Assembly (NCBI GenBank): GCA_030141605.1 | Contig: JAQGDQ010000618.1 | Span: 62,001-126,000 of the forward strand | Direction of reading: 5' to 3' | DNA length: 64,000 bases | DNA from: Tubiluchus corallicola | Lineage: Eukaryota > Priapulida > Priapulimorpha > Priapulimorphida > Tubiluchidae | Part shown: positions 45,401 to 57,278 of the stretch, piece after piece | Position numbering within the stretch: position 1 is the first letter of the stretch | How the letters are laid out: each line of letters starts with the position of its first letter | The notes under the pieces: generated by a model | Told to the model about the DNA's origin: nothing | Databases searched by the model: none | The model's input: only the letters and a program-made list of their open reading frames with translations | Made by a program: the position numbers and the translations under genes

Positions 45401-48400
45401 GTTGTTTTGCATCTCATGTCAATAGGTATATACAGGGTGCATAAGATTATGGATATGTACAAAATAAATAAAATAGCTTATTTTATGGATTTTTGAAATT
45501 TTATTTTATGGATATCAATAAAATAAGAAATAGACTATATCTGGAACGAGATGCCCAGGCGGAAATCAATTAAAAAGTAAAAACAGGAGGCCTGAAACGT
45601 GTTTTTAAACACGCAGGACTTAGTTTTAATTTTATCGGTTTCGTATCACTTCAACTTTAATCAAATTTTACGAGACAATGCCTTGTAATTCACCACTTCA
45701 GTTCAAATTAATTCATCTATTTGGTACGAAATGTAGAATGACCTCTAGGCTGAAGTTTCCGATCCAATGCCTGTATTCAGTTTTGATTGCCTTATTTTGT
45801 ACAAAAAATCACAAAAAATAGTTTTTTATTTTATGCATTTCTTATTTTATGGATTTTTCAAATTTTATTTTATGGATTTTTGGTCTTATTTTATGGATAT
45901 CCATAATCTTATGCAGCCTGGCTATATACAATTGTTAACTTCACTTTCTTCCTTTTAAAACAGTTTTATTATTTTCATTTCACTTAGCACATAATAGACG
46001 CGAGGTCGCAACATATACAAAAGAAAATTTACGTCATAAATCTGGGATTTTTCTTTCATTTTCCTTTCTAATAAAGATATGAAAACCTACACTCCGTTCA
46101 ACTATTCAATTTCTCTTTCAATTGAGCCGTGTTGCAGTGAACTTAATGAAAAACAGTCTCGAGAACGCTCGCGGAAAATTTCCCAGAGCTTGATGGATTT
46201 TACCCGACAATGAAAGCGGCTCATTAAGATAATGGATTTCCCCGTTTGCAGAGAATTATGGGAAGTTCTGGTCACGTGATCACAGAAAATTTTCACGTGA
46301 CAAGATAGCAGTAAGACATTATCAGCTTACTCGAAGCTCACAAGTTTTTGAGAATAGAGAGATTTCTTTGCAAACAAAAATTAGAATATTCTCAGCCTTT
46401 GTACTTGAAACTGTATTTCTATAGAACTCTGAACTCTGGACATTAAAAGCAAATCATAAAGCTAAAATTGATGCGTTTCAAAAGCGAAATTTCAGAAACA
46501 TTTTCTGTATCAGATGGCCAAAAAATCTCAAATAAAGATCTACATGAAAAAATAAAGAACTTCCGACATGCAAAATTAGAAGACGCTGTTCAAGATGAAT
46601 TGGGCATATGCTTAGACTACCTGATGATATTCCAGTGAAGATAGCTCTTCAACAAGCCATAGAACCAGCTAAAAAACTGCAGGGGGACAAATGTTAACAT
46701 AATTAGATTTTGCACAGAAAGATTTAATCACTACAGCACTGATCCGTAGAGATAAATCCACTTGGGGCATTGCAGCGAGTAGGGAGTCCTGGCATCAGGA
46801 AGTGACCAGAATCATGTCCCTGGACGTATGATTCATCTAGTAAGACTGATAACGACATTTTCTATTCAACAAGGAAACAGACTGGAAACCTAATTATAAA
46901 ACGCAAAAGCAACTCACATTTCTACGTATCAGTAACAATGAATAATAGCTAAGCATTCACAAGTAGACACAGTTGCCTACTACACAAAATGCTAATTTTA
47001 TTTGTCTAGTTTTTAGTGTCTTTACGGTTGGTTATAAATCCAGCTTTTCCCCGGACCTCTTATATGTGTAATTATTATTCATCAGAAAACTGTTTTTTAT
47101 TAACTGCGATTAACCCCAGGTCCCCAGGCCGCTCTATCGGTAGCATATTATTATTATCATTATCATTATTGTTTCGAAATTGCAGTACAAATTTCAATTT
47201 GTTAGTACGTAGCATAAAAAATACGAATATTAACACATTGTAACAACTTAAACAAAAAGGCACAATAAATAATATAGCAGTTCATCAAGGGAGTACAATA
47301 AAAATAATTTATTACTTAATTTTGACATTCTAGTACCAGATTAAGTTCATTTCTGCTCAAAAATTCAAAATATTTTCGCTCGAGTGCATTCACAATAACT
47401 TTCGCAAAGAACACACGACAATTCTGCTCATTTGTCACATTTTGTAAGCACACATAGAGACAATCTGTCTTACATGCGAAATTGCACTTTTAGCATTACA
47501 CACATTGTGATTGTTGTATTTGTATCTCAAGAGTTGTGAGTTATAACCAAAAGTAGAGTTTGCAGAATTAATTGGACGTTTTAGAAAAAAGTTTACGAAA
47601 CAGTTTTGACTAGCAAGACACGTTGCATAAAATTCAGCAAATCTAATATTAATCCGGTAACTAGGTGGTATAATTCTGTTAATATGCGGTAGTATATATC
47701 TGCAAGTAAGATACGGTAAGTGTCATAACTTCCTAACGCCAATATTCCAGGCTTCCTAACACCAATATATAGCTACATTAGTTGTATTTTTTCTACTTGT
47801 ATTCAGACAGGCGATTTGGTACAAAAAACTCAAAGATAAAAGTTTCTAGACATGTTTCTTAATTACACTTGACATTTCACTTTAATTTAATGCAATAAAA
47901 CTATTTTTCAAGACATGTTTTCTTAATTAAACTTGACATTTCACTTTAATTTAATGCAACTAAACTATTTTTCAAGGCATGTTTCTTAATCACACTTGAC
48001 ACTTCACTTTGATCTAATGCAACTTAAACTATTTTTCAAACATGATCTGAATATTTTGGACTATTTTATGACCATTCGAGGTGGCTTATGAATGCGACTA
48101 CCCTGGCAGAGCGCATAACCTTGACGGCTCCTACAACGCGCGTTTATTATAGTAACAGTACAATAGCAGCTAGCTCGGGAAATCCCCACAAACTATTTGA
48201 GCTTTGCAATCGATAATCAAGTCTGCGCCGCGTGCATCAGAGCAGAATCAGCTGACTGAGTTCCACACGGGAAATTCCCAATTCCTAATAGAATCGTTAA
48301 CCTCCAAATAGTCGCTGTAAACTACGTATATCTCTCAGTAAACATTGTAGTGATGACAATCCAAAACGGTAATTTACCCTGATAAGCTTTTTGCCTCCCC

Positions 48401-50821
48401 GTCTCTCTTCTATTTCATTTTTTGTTTGCGTTCGAAGTGTAAACATTAGAGATAAGTAAACTTTTCATAATAATAAACAGTATTTACTTTGCATAGCGTC
48501 AAAACCTATGCAAATAAGCTAAAGGTTGCACTGTCAAAGACGCTTCTGTTAAAAAATATCTAAAATTATCTAGACACAATACGTACTTGTTACTAATGAA
48601 AAATTGTGACCAAAAGCGGTAGTTATTACACGATGCCTATTGTTACTATTCCGGAAAGTGCGTTATACAATGATACAGGGTTCTCACACAATTCTAGAAT
48701 GAATTTTCCTGACTTTTCCTTGACCAAATATTGATTTTCCATGACCAAGGTAAGCAGAAATTGTATTACCAGTGCATATATTCAAACATTTCAGCATGTA
48801 TGTGTCAGCACAGTGCCAATGGTGCTAATGAAATTATACTAATCACATTAAATGAACTTTCTTAATCCAATCATTACTTTTGAAACAGAAATCGAAAGTT
48901 GGAGTCCGCATAACAACATTTTAATTGAACATAAATCGGTTAAAAATATGTTTGGAAAAATATCGGCTCACGGTGATTACTTCTGCAACCCTTTCAAATT
49001 TACCTGACTTTTTGCCGCATTTTCATCATTTTCACTGACTCTTCATCAAATCATCTTTTCCCCTAACTTTCCCATGACTTTCCAGGATAGCGTGTGTTTT
49101 CAAGGATTTTCCCTGACTTTGGAAACCTTGATGATGAATTTCATGATTCACAATGATGGCTTTCATGATACATAACATGTATAAGGTAGCGTGATAGTGT
49201 TTTACTTGTCTCATTGCACAAATTTTTCGTATTATAGTTTTAAACATATAAAAGTCGCTTATATTAAAGCATGCTTTTTAAACAAACTTTTGATTTCTCT
49301 GCCAGAATCATGTGTCTTAATCTCGCATTCCTTATTTTGACGCTATTTAGCGGATAAATATTTGCGTCTTTTTGATAGTTATAACAGTTTGATAAGTGAA
49401 ATTTTTAACAGTGATTGTATTTTTTATCTAAAATTTATCAATATAAGCTATATATACAGAAAACATCTATTAAATCTAAATCTTTAATCTTGTACATGTA
49501 TTTTTGCCAAATTTTGTTAAGGTAATATTTTATTATGTACCATAATAAAATAAATAATTTATTATGGTGGTATTTTACGTGTGTATGATGCGGTAGCTAC
49601 TGTATATATGTTTTATTGTATGTGTATGCTAACATTATAGATTTTACCTGAAACAAAGTGAATCTTGTCCTTTATATCCTTTTCTAGCTATTTATAAGCA
49701 TTTACTGAATGTAGGAAAGTTTTGTACAACTATGCTTGACACTGGCAACCTTGATACAGGTAAATTTAGTACCAGGAAAATCTATTACAGGGAATATTTG
49801 ATAAAATGAAAATATGGTAGCAGGGATGTTTAATACTCATAATATGTAACACACGGAAATTTTGGTACCGAGAAAATTTCGTATTAATAAACTTAGGCAC
49901 AGCAAAGTTTGGTAGTAAACAGAAAATACAGCTATACATCATTACAAAATTAATTGCAACGACAACAGCTCAAATGTAACAGCGATGATAATGACAATGC
50001 TGAAGACGATGACTATGAACACAAGAAAGGGCAAGCAAGAAACAGACAAACAACAACAACAACAGTGACATTGAAATAACAAAGAACAGACAGACAAACA
50101 AAAAGCAAATGAAAACAAATGCAACAGTATGAACCTCGAGTAAGTTACGAATTTTCGAATAGGTTACGTACAAAATATTTTAGTAGTACCAAACATTCCT
50201 TGCACCAAAATTCCTCACATCAAATTTTCCTAATACTACCAAACTATTCCAGTACTAAAGTTTTCCGGCACAAAATTTATTCTGTACCATTTTTACCTTG
50301 TACCAGATTTGTTTGTATCAAAAATACTTGACAAAACTTCATCAACTGGTACTGTATTTACCAGTATCACATTTTCCCTTTACCCAATTACAAAAAATTC
50401 CTGGTGTTGAACTTACTGCGCACCTGTTACTGCATGCACGTTTGTCTTTTGACAAATGATATATACATGTATGCAAAAAACTATGCACAGTATGCAAGAT
50501 ACTGTGATTTATATTAAATAGTAAATCTATTATACTATTTACTATTAAATACCCTTTACCTTCAGTGATAACAGGATAAAGGGAACTCAACGACTTGCAC
50601 CAGTTCAGCACCCTGCCTGACTCCAATGCGCTCCTCGTCATTCTGTCTATCACCGATTCCAGAAATCTTTGTCTAACAGCACTGGGGACTCTCGAAAGAT
50701 CTGGCAATCGGCAGGTGAAGGACGCTTCTCCTCCGAGACAGAGAAAACTCGATGTGTCAGTGACCAGACTCGAAGAGATTCGAGATAAAACAGCCCGGAT
50801 GATACGACATTGTGTCTCCAT
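39465..50821 (-). CDS. TNFAIP3: A20/TNFAIP3-type OTU deubiquitinase with four A20 zinc fingers
   Basis: Five phase-matched exons on the minus strand are 50560-50835 (first Met at 50821), 44493-44686, 44138-44342, 41760-42929 and 39465-40039. A20 enzymes edit ubiquitin chains on TNF/Toll-pathway adaptors and limit NF-kappaB signalling; the OTU domain deubiquitinates and the zinc fingers bind ubiquitin and partners. Counting from that Met, the protein has LESGRVLNWC (about 70-79), the catalytic loop EGDGNCLMHA (Cys92), LEELHIFVLANILRRPIIVM, GIYLPL and the catalytic-His motif GYNGSHFVPLL (His246). The 154-residue Cys-His spacing matches vertebrate A20. Four A20 fingers (C-x4-C-x9..11-C-x2-C) lie at 398-418, 453-471, 579-599 and 741-761; vertebrate A20 has seven. 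The 3' end is uncertain: read-through to the stop at 39465 gives about 801 residues, but a donor at 39569 could lead to unseen exons. An upstream first exon is also possible, since an acceptor precedes the Met. Confidence 0.93.
40302..40782. mobile_element. hAT-type MITE with perfect TSD, CAGGGGNGTGCAAATT ends
   Basis: The ends are caggggagtgcaaatt and, inverted, caggggtgtgcaaatt (15 of 16). They are flanked by perfect ttataaag copies at 40294-40301 and 40783-40790. The 481-bp interior has gcggcccg/tggcccg words near both ends, a look typical of Charlie-like hAT elements. It lies in the A20 intron between 40040 and 41759. Confidence 0.93.
42983..44064 (-). mobile_element. hAT transposon remnant with transposase C-terminus and perfect TSD
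   Basis: The element is flanked by perfect agaaaata duplications (42975-42982 and 44065-44072). Its ends are cagaaggggcctagcc and, inverted, cagtggtgtagttaca. Inside, 43807-43980 (minus) encodes the hAT dimerisation region. Near the left end, agttctaaagttaggggcg matches the inverse of the 57-bp satellite units at 18 kb. The element is internally deleted (1082 bp). Confidence 0.92.
43807..43980 (-). pseudogene. hAT transposase C-terminal dimerisation domain fragment
   Basis: A 57-codon uninterrupted frame ends in a stop and encodes FICGVAEQSFSQLKQMKSYL, then GEDRLFRLSLCCVARELVSE and VVDYFAKK. This matches the hAT family pattern AERSFSxLKxIKxxLRSxMxxDRLxxLxLLxIE...FAxxK found at the transposase C-terminus. 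The N-terminal and catalytic parts are absent. The frame is intact but too short to be active. Confidence 0.85.
45433..45920. mobile_element. MITE with 24-bp inverted repeats and 8-bp TSD
   Basis: The ends are cagggtgcataagattatgg and, inverted, caggctgcataagattatgg, matching at 23 of 24 bases. The flanks ggtatata and gctatata agree at 7 of 8 positions. The interior is rich in attttatggat repeats. Open frames inside are AT-rich artefacts. It is intronic in A20. Confidence 0.92.
46395..46835 (+). mobile_element. Degraded non-LTR retrotransposon ORF2 3' end
   Basis: With frameshifts, the plus strand reads TLKANHKAKIDAFQKRNFRN-IRW, then GHMLRLPDDIPVKIALQQAI-PAKKLQGDK, then STWGIAASRESWHQEVTRIM. 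These match in order the C-terminal blocks of LINE reverse transcriptases (AFxxRxLRxIxxI.W..., GHxxRMPDDRxPKxxL, W.xAxxRxxWRxxV). Stops and shifts show it is dead. It lies in A20 intron 1. Confidence 0.8.
46900..47840. other. A20 intron 1 sequence, nothing recognised
   Basis: A short (ATT/ATC)n run lies at 47148-47172. No exon or delimited element was found. Confidence 0.4.
47845..48045. repeat. ~62-66-bp tandem repeat, 3 copies
   Basis: The unit is built on catgtttcttaattacactt, gacatttcactttaatttaa and gcaactaaactatttttca. The copies are slightly diverged. Confidence 0.9.
48177..48187 (+). promoter_or_regulatory. Consensus NF-kappaB-like motif in A20 intron 1
   Basis: The word gggaaatcccc is an exact match to the GGGRNNYYCC-type Rel-site consensus. 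It lies 92 bases from a second exact site (48269-48279), about 2.4 kb downstream of the first coding exon. Rel control of A20 is known in vertebrates; its operation here is inference. Confidence 0.5.
48269..48279 (+). promoter_or_regulatory. Palindromic NF-kappaB-like motif in A20 intron 1
   Basis: The word gggaaattccc is a perfect Rel palindrome. Between it and the 48177 site lie gctgactgag, an AP-1-like half, and a locally GC-richer stretch, so this could be an enhancer or an alternative promoter. Confidence 0.5.
48676..49130. mobile_element. MITE, CAGGGTTCCCAC family
   Basis: The element starts cagggttctcacac and ends gactttggaaaccttg. It is homologous, in opposite orientation, to 12124-12538 and shares the T-rich ccatgactttcc / tttccctgac words with 1-107. 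The flanks share only atgat, so the target duplication is worn. It lies in A20 intron 1. Confidence 0.75.
49735..50390. repeat. Foldback-like structure of short subrepeats in inverted halves
   Basis: The left part (49740-49920) repeats words like ggtaccgagaaaatttcgta. The right part (50160-50390) repeats their inverse, such as gtaccaaacatt and caaattttcct. The centre has (caa)n runs. The arrangement resembles a foldback element or a MITE with long repetitive inverted ends. Exact borders were not defined. Confidence 0.5.
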
Positions 50822-50835
50822 TGAGCCATTAATCG

Positions 50836-52740
50836 CTGGAAAATTATTTTCACACCTAAGTTTATGGCAATAAAAACGACATTAAAATTTCCAGTTACCA
50901 GAAACCAAAACTAGTATCAGTAACCCACTTTAAGGCATTTATCGTAGTAACACATGTATGATGAATTCACGAGTTTGAATTAGCTGATTTAAATTTCAAC
51001 GGATAGCAAAATTGAAATACATGTGTACAGATCATTGTCATTATTTCCAGTGAAACACATTAAAATAAACAGCTAAACCTTTACTTAATTAGTAAATAAA
51101 ACTAACTTGTCAGACTATTAAACTGAAAGTGGTGCATTAAAAGCTTACGAAACTGCATCGTACAGTTCGTACTATTACTATCAAAATTTTAGATGTCACT
51201 TCACGAATGACACAGTATCAAAAACTAACAAGTTATAACAACTCATCTTTTTATACGTACACAGCAAAAAATAAAGTCGCTCCTCTAGTTTAGTCCTCGT
51301 ATGTATGAATAGTTCCGTCAACATTAACTAAATAACATTAAATACTACGTTCTGTCTTGCTTAACTAGTTCTTTCTTGCATTATTCACATGTTCTACTAT
51401 GTGCATGAATCAATCAAAACGTGATTTTGTACAGTTCGGTTCCAAGTGCTGCGCGTCACAACGCGCATGTGCAGACGATTGATTGCCTATTCATGTTTAC
51501 TAAGTACAAGTATATGCACTTTGATTTCAATTATAAGTAACAACATAAATAACTCGATGCCTAACATTAAGTTTTAGTTTAATGTTCTCATAGATCATAC
51601 ACGTATCATAGCCCAATGATTAACAAACTGTCTCTATGCGAATATGAAGAGAATTAGCTCGTTCAACATTTCATTTTCACTAACTTACTGATGTGCAAAT
51701 CTCGAGTCTATTTATATACATCCGTATCTTGCTCATGCGGTGCAAAGGTACTTATGTGTATCTAATATTCATGAATAACTGATTGGGGAATTTCCAAATA
51801 GTTAATTTACAGATATAACAATCCTCGTATGACTTTGATTCTACAAATAGCCTGACAAGTTACATTATTTGCCCCCATGAAATTTTAATTTTCACATGGT
51901 TTAGTCCAACTGGGGAATTTTCAGGCCAGTCACATAGAAATTTTTTTTATCTCCTCAAACACACATTTTACAGCGTTAAAACAAAATTTAATTACGTATA
52001 TGAAATAATTCGGTAGCAGGATAAGTGTGAAGAGGTCAGAAGATATACTACAGGGGGCGAAGGAGAAAGGGTAACGAGGGACCATTCGGTCAGCATCCCT
52101 TCTCAGAGAAAATTAATGAAATGTTTTAGGCACTGCAAAAATTATTAAACAAAACTGAAAGCATAACAAATGAGTGATAATATAAAAAATAAAAATATAT
52201 AATTATGGCAACAGAACATGTACAATAACACATATAAAATTTTACAAAGTAGAAGAAATAACAAAAAATAATACGAATATAAGCAAATAAAAAAAGAAAA
52301 AAATTTAAATTAAATAATTTGGCCTTGTGCCAAGAGGGAAAAATGAATATAAACAAATGAAGGAAAGAATTAAAATAAGCAAGAGCAATATGCACCTTCA
52401 AAATATGTAACCAAAAAAGAAAAAATCGTGAAAGAAAATTAAATAAAATGAACCAAAACAACATGAATTATATAAGAGATCCATCATAGGGTATACGTAG
52501 TTCCGATGATCGTTTGACCTTCCCTTTTCTGAGCTGTAAAAATAAAAACTAAAAAAGCACAGTGCAATGTAAAAATAGAAATTTGGTCAGTTATAGCTTA
52601 TACACGTCTTTTAGTTTTAAGATTTTTAACTGATGCTATATAGGTGTAACATAGGATCTTCTGTAAATATTTGATACACGTTTAATAATTCGTTTTGATT
52701 GCTAATCAAGGGATGCAGACGTAGATGTTGGTGTTGATCC
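50836..52740. other. 5' flank of A20 (minus strand) with two kappaB-like motifs, no exon recognised
   Basis: The words ggggaatttcc (51785-51795) and ggggaattttc (51914-51924) lie about 1 kb upstream of the first recognised exon. The 112-codon minus-strand frame at 52126-52464 is Phe/Ile-rich AT translation. A non-coding first exon could be here but is not visible. Confidence 0.35.
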
Positions 52741-53990
52741 ACAGGTAAATATCCGGTTCTCTAAATATTAGCATTATAATTAAGTTAATGTTTGATTCTA
52801 GAGAAAATGTCTATTATAACGATGAGGAATTTAGTGGTATGGTGGAAGTTTACGTGACGCGACATGGTAATCCAGAGTAAGCACCTTAGGCAGTTTTACA
52901 CCTATGCACGCGGAAACGTAACCAGAAATTTACACTGTACAAACACCACCACCCCTTTCCCCGGATTTACACACGCCACGCCCCCTCCACCGGATCACGT
53001 GCTAATTTCAAGTTTAACGACATAATAAGTTCCAGTTGTAAAGTTCAACATCTTATTTCTTAAGAAGGAGAACCAACACCAAAAATGTCAGCTTGCGTAG
53101 GCTAGACTTCCTATAAGTTTTAACCTCCGGGATACGTCATAATTACAATTTACCACTATGTTATCAATTTCTTAGTACAACAAAACATACCGATACAATT
53201 TCTACAGTGAATAATTGATGAAATGCCTCGATACTGATATTATAAAATTGAACTGCATTAATAAAAAGCAATTTACAAGAGGATCTTCGATAGTACTGCT
53301 AATTATTAGAACGAAAATGTATTACAAAGGTAAAAAATCAAGAGACATTTTGAAATGTAAACAAAGCCAATAGAAAACAGTGAAGGTAAAAACATTAATG
53401 GTTACATTCGTTAAAAGTACTTTGTACGTCTTTTTATAAAAATCTTAACTGCACTTTTTGTTTTCAATTTAGGTCTAGCAAACTTGCATTTCCTGTATCT
53501 CAGACGCGCCGATTTTCTTTTTGGTGACAGATTGGGGAAACGGACGCGGCGTGGATGATTCAACATTCAACACGCATATTTCACTCAGCAATTTTGCATC
53601 TTTTTTTCAACAATAATGCTTTTCATCCTGCATCTGACCTTTCCACTTCCGCTATTTCCACATTCCATTATTTCGTATCAACTTGAACAATTTCAACTCA
53701 CTCGCCGTCGAACAGTTTCATAATTCAAAGGCTTAATGCTGTTGCGAACATGGCGTTATCTTAGAATTCAATGTTAAATTAATGTCATTTTGACTTGTGC
53801 AATTTTGAAGGCAGAGAATATAGAAATGTCGAAGAGCTATTAGAAAGGACGGAAGATAGGACAAATACGCCAAAGTCCGGATTAATCTAGGAAAAGAGGA
53901 AAATGAAAATATTACAATAGAAGTTGATTTAATTATAAGCCTGCTTACAACTATAACATTATAATTATAGTGATGTATGCTTACAAGAAA
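52741..53990. other. Intergenic, nothing recognised
   Basis: No coding exon, structured RNA or delimited element was found. Confidence 0.4.
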
Positions 53991-54005
53991 AGATATAAAT
54001 GCGAA

Positions 54006-54170
<165 letters not shown>

Positions 54171-54699
54171 CACTAATCATAACCAAAATTAATTGTGACT
54201 TTTTCTTCAACTTTTTTCATGACTTTATTACCGATCACTGTATCTGTTGAGGACACCAGGTAATTCCACTGAAGCTACGTAAATGTTCCGAATGGCAGTT
54301 CGTTTATATAAGAATTGACGAAATACGAACAAATCTCGCACTGAGCATCGTGAAGACTGCGTGAACCTTCTGCGACCCCAGCGCGACTGCATGTTTACGA
54401 GAATCATTAACATCGCGATGTACACGAAGCGGTTTTCTTTTGACAAGTTACTATAAATTTTATTGCTGACGACAATAAGCAGGCTCATTTTTCGTGCGTG
54501 TGTGTGGGGGAGGGGAATTTTCTTGTCTAAATTTCAACAGGACATCAACTTGGTGTTTAAAGTTAATGGTTAAGGTTGGGACGTCAAACTGAACGAACTC
54601 ACTAATCAGTGCTTCTGGTTTTCCATTGTTGTACTATCATTAAAATATATTTATCTAATTGCCTGCCTCACCCCAAATTAGGTCAGTAACTATCTAAAG

Positions 54700-54995
54700 C
54701 ATTGGTTCCATAACCTGGGGTCCCGGTACCCCCTGGGGGCACCAAACGCAGAACTGGTTTAACAAAAATTTTGCCCTGAGAGCGACTCAAAAAAAGATAT
54801 AAGTCTCAAAGCTAAACAAAGAGGATAAAATTGTTGAACCCGATTTGACATTGAACTCAAACAACAAGAGCCAAGACACTGAATGTCGTGAGTCGTGACT
54901 TAATTATATTGTCACTAATAAAATGTTGTCTTAATAAATATTTTTATGCTTTTATTTTGGGTGGCAGAACGAATGAAAAAGGTTATGAACCACAG
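54700..54995. mobile_element. hAT-type MITE with near-perfect TSD
   Basis: The ends are cattggttccataacc and, inverted, ctgtggttcataacc. The flanks atctaaag (54692-54699) and atctaagg (54996-55003) match at 7 of 8. It is 296 bp, with no coding capacity. Confidence 0.8.
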
Positions 54996-55129
54996 ATCTA
55001 AGGTGGACTGCAATCAGTAAATGAAAACATGAACAATGTCTAGGACACAGAATTCATAAAACTAATTTGCTAGCGGCAAAACGCAGCCGTTGATATTATC
55101 CTTGACTGATAGTTACTGAGTGACTGTAC

Positions 55130-55200
55130 ATGTAGAGAATTCGACATCTAAGCAGCCCGACGGAAACACTAGATTTATAGGCAGCTATTCTGCAGCTGCC
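55130..55200. repeat. Dispersed repeat fragment, pair with ~45352-45418
   Basis: The phrases agagaattc, then ccga-ggaaa, then actagatttata recur in the same order at 45352-45418. The family is unknown; an old retroelement is possible. Confidence 0.4.
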
Positions 55201-55378
55201 ATCACAAAAAATAGCACTGTCCATGATAAAATGTGAGAAGCCGCAAAAGTTGCACCTTTGGGGAAAATGTGGGCAATTAGTCATCACTAAAATTTTCAGA
55301 TTACTAATGAGAGGAACAACCATATGGAATTTCATTTCAAATTTAAAATAACGATCCACTCAATCTGTTTTACTCCAC

Positions 55379-55830
55379 GACACCATTCTTACAGGAAGTT
55401 GCAGTGTTCTCGAATAAGCTTTTGTGTTTGAAAAACCGAAATTACTCATTTATGCAGACGTTATCAAAATCAGGCCAAGTGTATGGTAATTTTGGAGGCG
55501 ATAATGTCATTCACGTACAAAATTGTGACCTGATACTATGCAAATAGGGATTTTACATCAAATATCAGCGATTTGTCCCATTTAACGAACGCAGTAGCCT
55601 AGTTTATTATCTAACTTGGCAATATTTCAAGCCATTAAACTTGACTAAGCTATACTTTACGATGTTGTTATGCACACAGTGACAAGTTGCAACTGACTCC
55701 ACTTTTCACCAAACATCCACTTTATACAGCCCTATGAAGTGAAAATTTTACTAATAGATGGCGCACGTGTACAGTGTACTTAATATTTTGCACAGCAAGC
55801 GAATTTAAGGAAAGAACAAGTCACGCAGTA
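55379..55830. repeat. Dispersed repeat copy A, pair with 57520-57900
   Basis: The segment shares long near-identical stretches with 57520-57900, for example gccattaaacttgactaagc, gatgttgttatgcacacagt and actaatagatggcgca. Copy B sits inside the hAT element at 57279-58325; copy A has no such frame around it. Confidence 0.85.
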
Positions 55831-57270
55831 TGTTGGGTTTATCTAACTGCGGTCATTTAACTTATAAAAATATAACAAAGAAATTTGTGAAAAACTTTCT
55901 ATAAAGCATAAGTAAATGAATAAAATTTTTCGGGCATTGTGGCTGCTGCCAATCGTTTGAAAATTATGACGTAACTGGAGCACTTCGTGACTTTTTGTAA
56001 GCGTATCGTGGCTTTCCATAAGCGCACATTGCTTAAACTAATTCAAATTTCTGCAGCTTACTAGTATTCACACGAAAATGTTACAAAATGACAGTGGGCT
56101 AATACAAGCCTTTGCTTCTCTAGCCCACTGCAGTACAATTATTCTTTCATGATAACGATAGTGTATGAAACATTTGATACAGTAGATGTAATAATTCTGA
56201 TGTCACTGTGTGCTTAATGTCATTATATTGTACTGAATGTGATAATAATAATAAATGTAAATGTAAAAAATTAGCTATCTAATGTTTTTTTTGTAAAAAC
56301 TTATGCTTCTGACGAAAGTTGACAGTGGGATATTCCTCTTCAAGACAAATGACATCATTGGAAAAAAGGGCATTGAAAATGGAAGCGCCCAAGTATGAAG
56401 TGTCTCGACTTTAAAATGATTTTACCAGTTACACGAGGTGCTTATTGCAGCTTTATCACTAAATCCTTCTGATATGAGATACTGAAATAAACCTATAATT
56501 TCCCGGAAGGCCTGGCATTACCTTTACAGCCCCAAACAGTAAGGCATGTATTTATAATGCACTTACACATGGTCTTAAGATAATCCTAATCCAAGCACTT
56601 TTTCTCAGTAATTATCACTATGTAAACAAATGAACTGAGCAGCAAGAATCCTGCTGTTGATTTAAAAACAGTAACTTAGTGTTCATTTAACTTAGTCATT
56701 TAACAGGCAAAGTAAAACATGTAAACAAAAATTATTATGCACTATGATAACTGCAGACTAAAAGTGATGACACAATATTAGCAGTTCCTGTTAACAAATT
56801 ACACCACTCTGAGGAATGAGTGAGAAAACAAAGTTTCTCTAGACGTTTTTTTTGTTTTGTTTCTTGCTTTTGTTAAACAATCAAAGACTGGTAACTACAG
56901 TTCTAATATAAAGCCTGGTAACTACAGTTCTAATATAAATTTTGTTTATTCTAATATAACATGATGCAACAAGTTTTTACCAAGTAAAAACATTCTAGAA
57001 CAGTCTAGTACTTAAGAATTTGACAATGAAGTGATTGCGAAATGAACTATGATGCCTAACAACATCCATTTAGGCGACATTTTGTTTTAACGACAATTTT
57101 TTACATTTTTCAAAACAATCTTCACTTTAGCAATGACTTTTTAAACTAACTGAAATCATTAAAACACCACACTGCTGCGTTCTTCTGTTCAAAAGAGCTA
57201 CTAGTAGTGTAAAAACTACGCAGCCTATAGTATGACTTGTGTTTCGTCTCGAGATGGACAGCTAAAGCCT
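55831..57270. other. Intergenic, nothing recognised
   Basis: There is a small local duplication at 56886-56940 (ggtaactacagttctaatat twice). No gene is seen. Confidence 0.4.
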
Positions 57271-57278
57271 GCTATAGC

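Noticed and set aside
50650-50853. Alternative Met frame MAQWRHNVVSSGLFYLESLR over the first A20 exon
   Set aside because: It is in a different frame from the OTU coding sequence and stops before the donor; the METQ frame joins in phase to the GDGNC exon.
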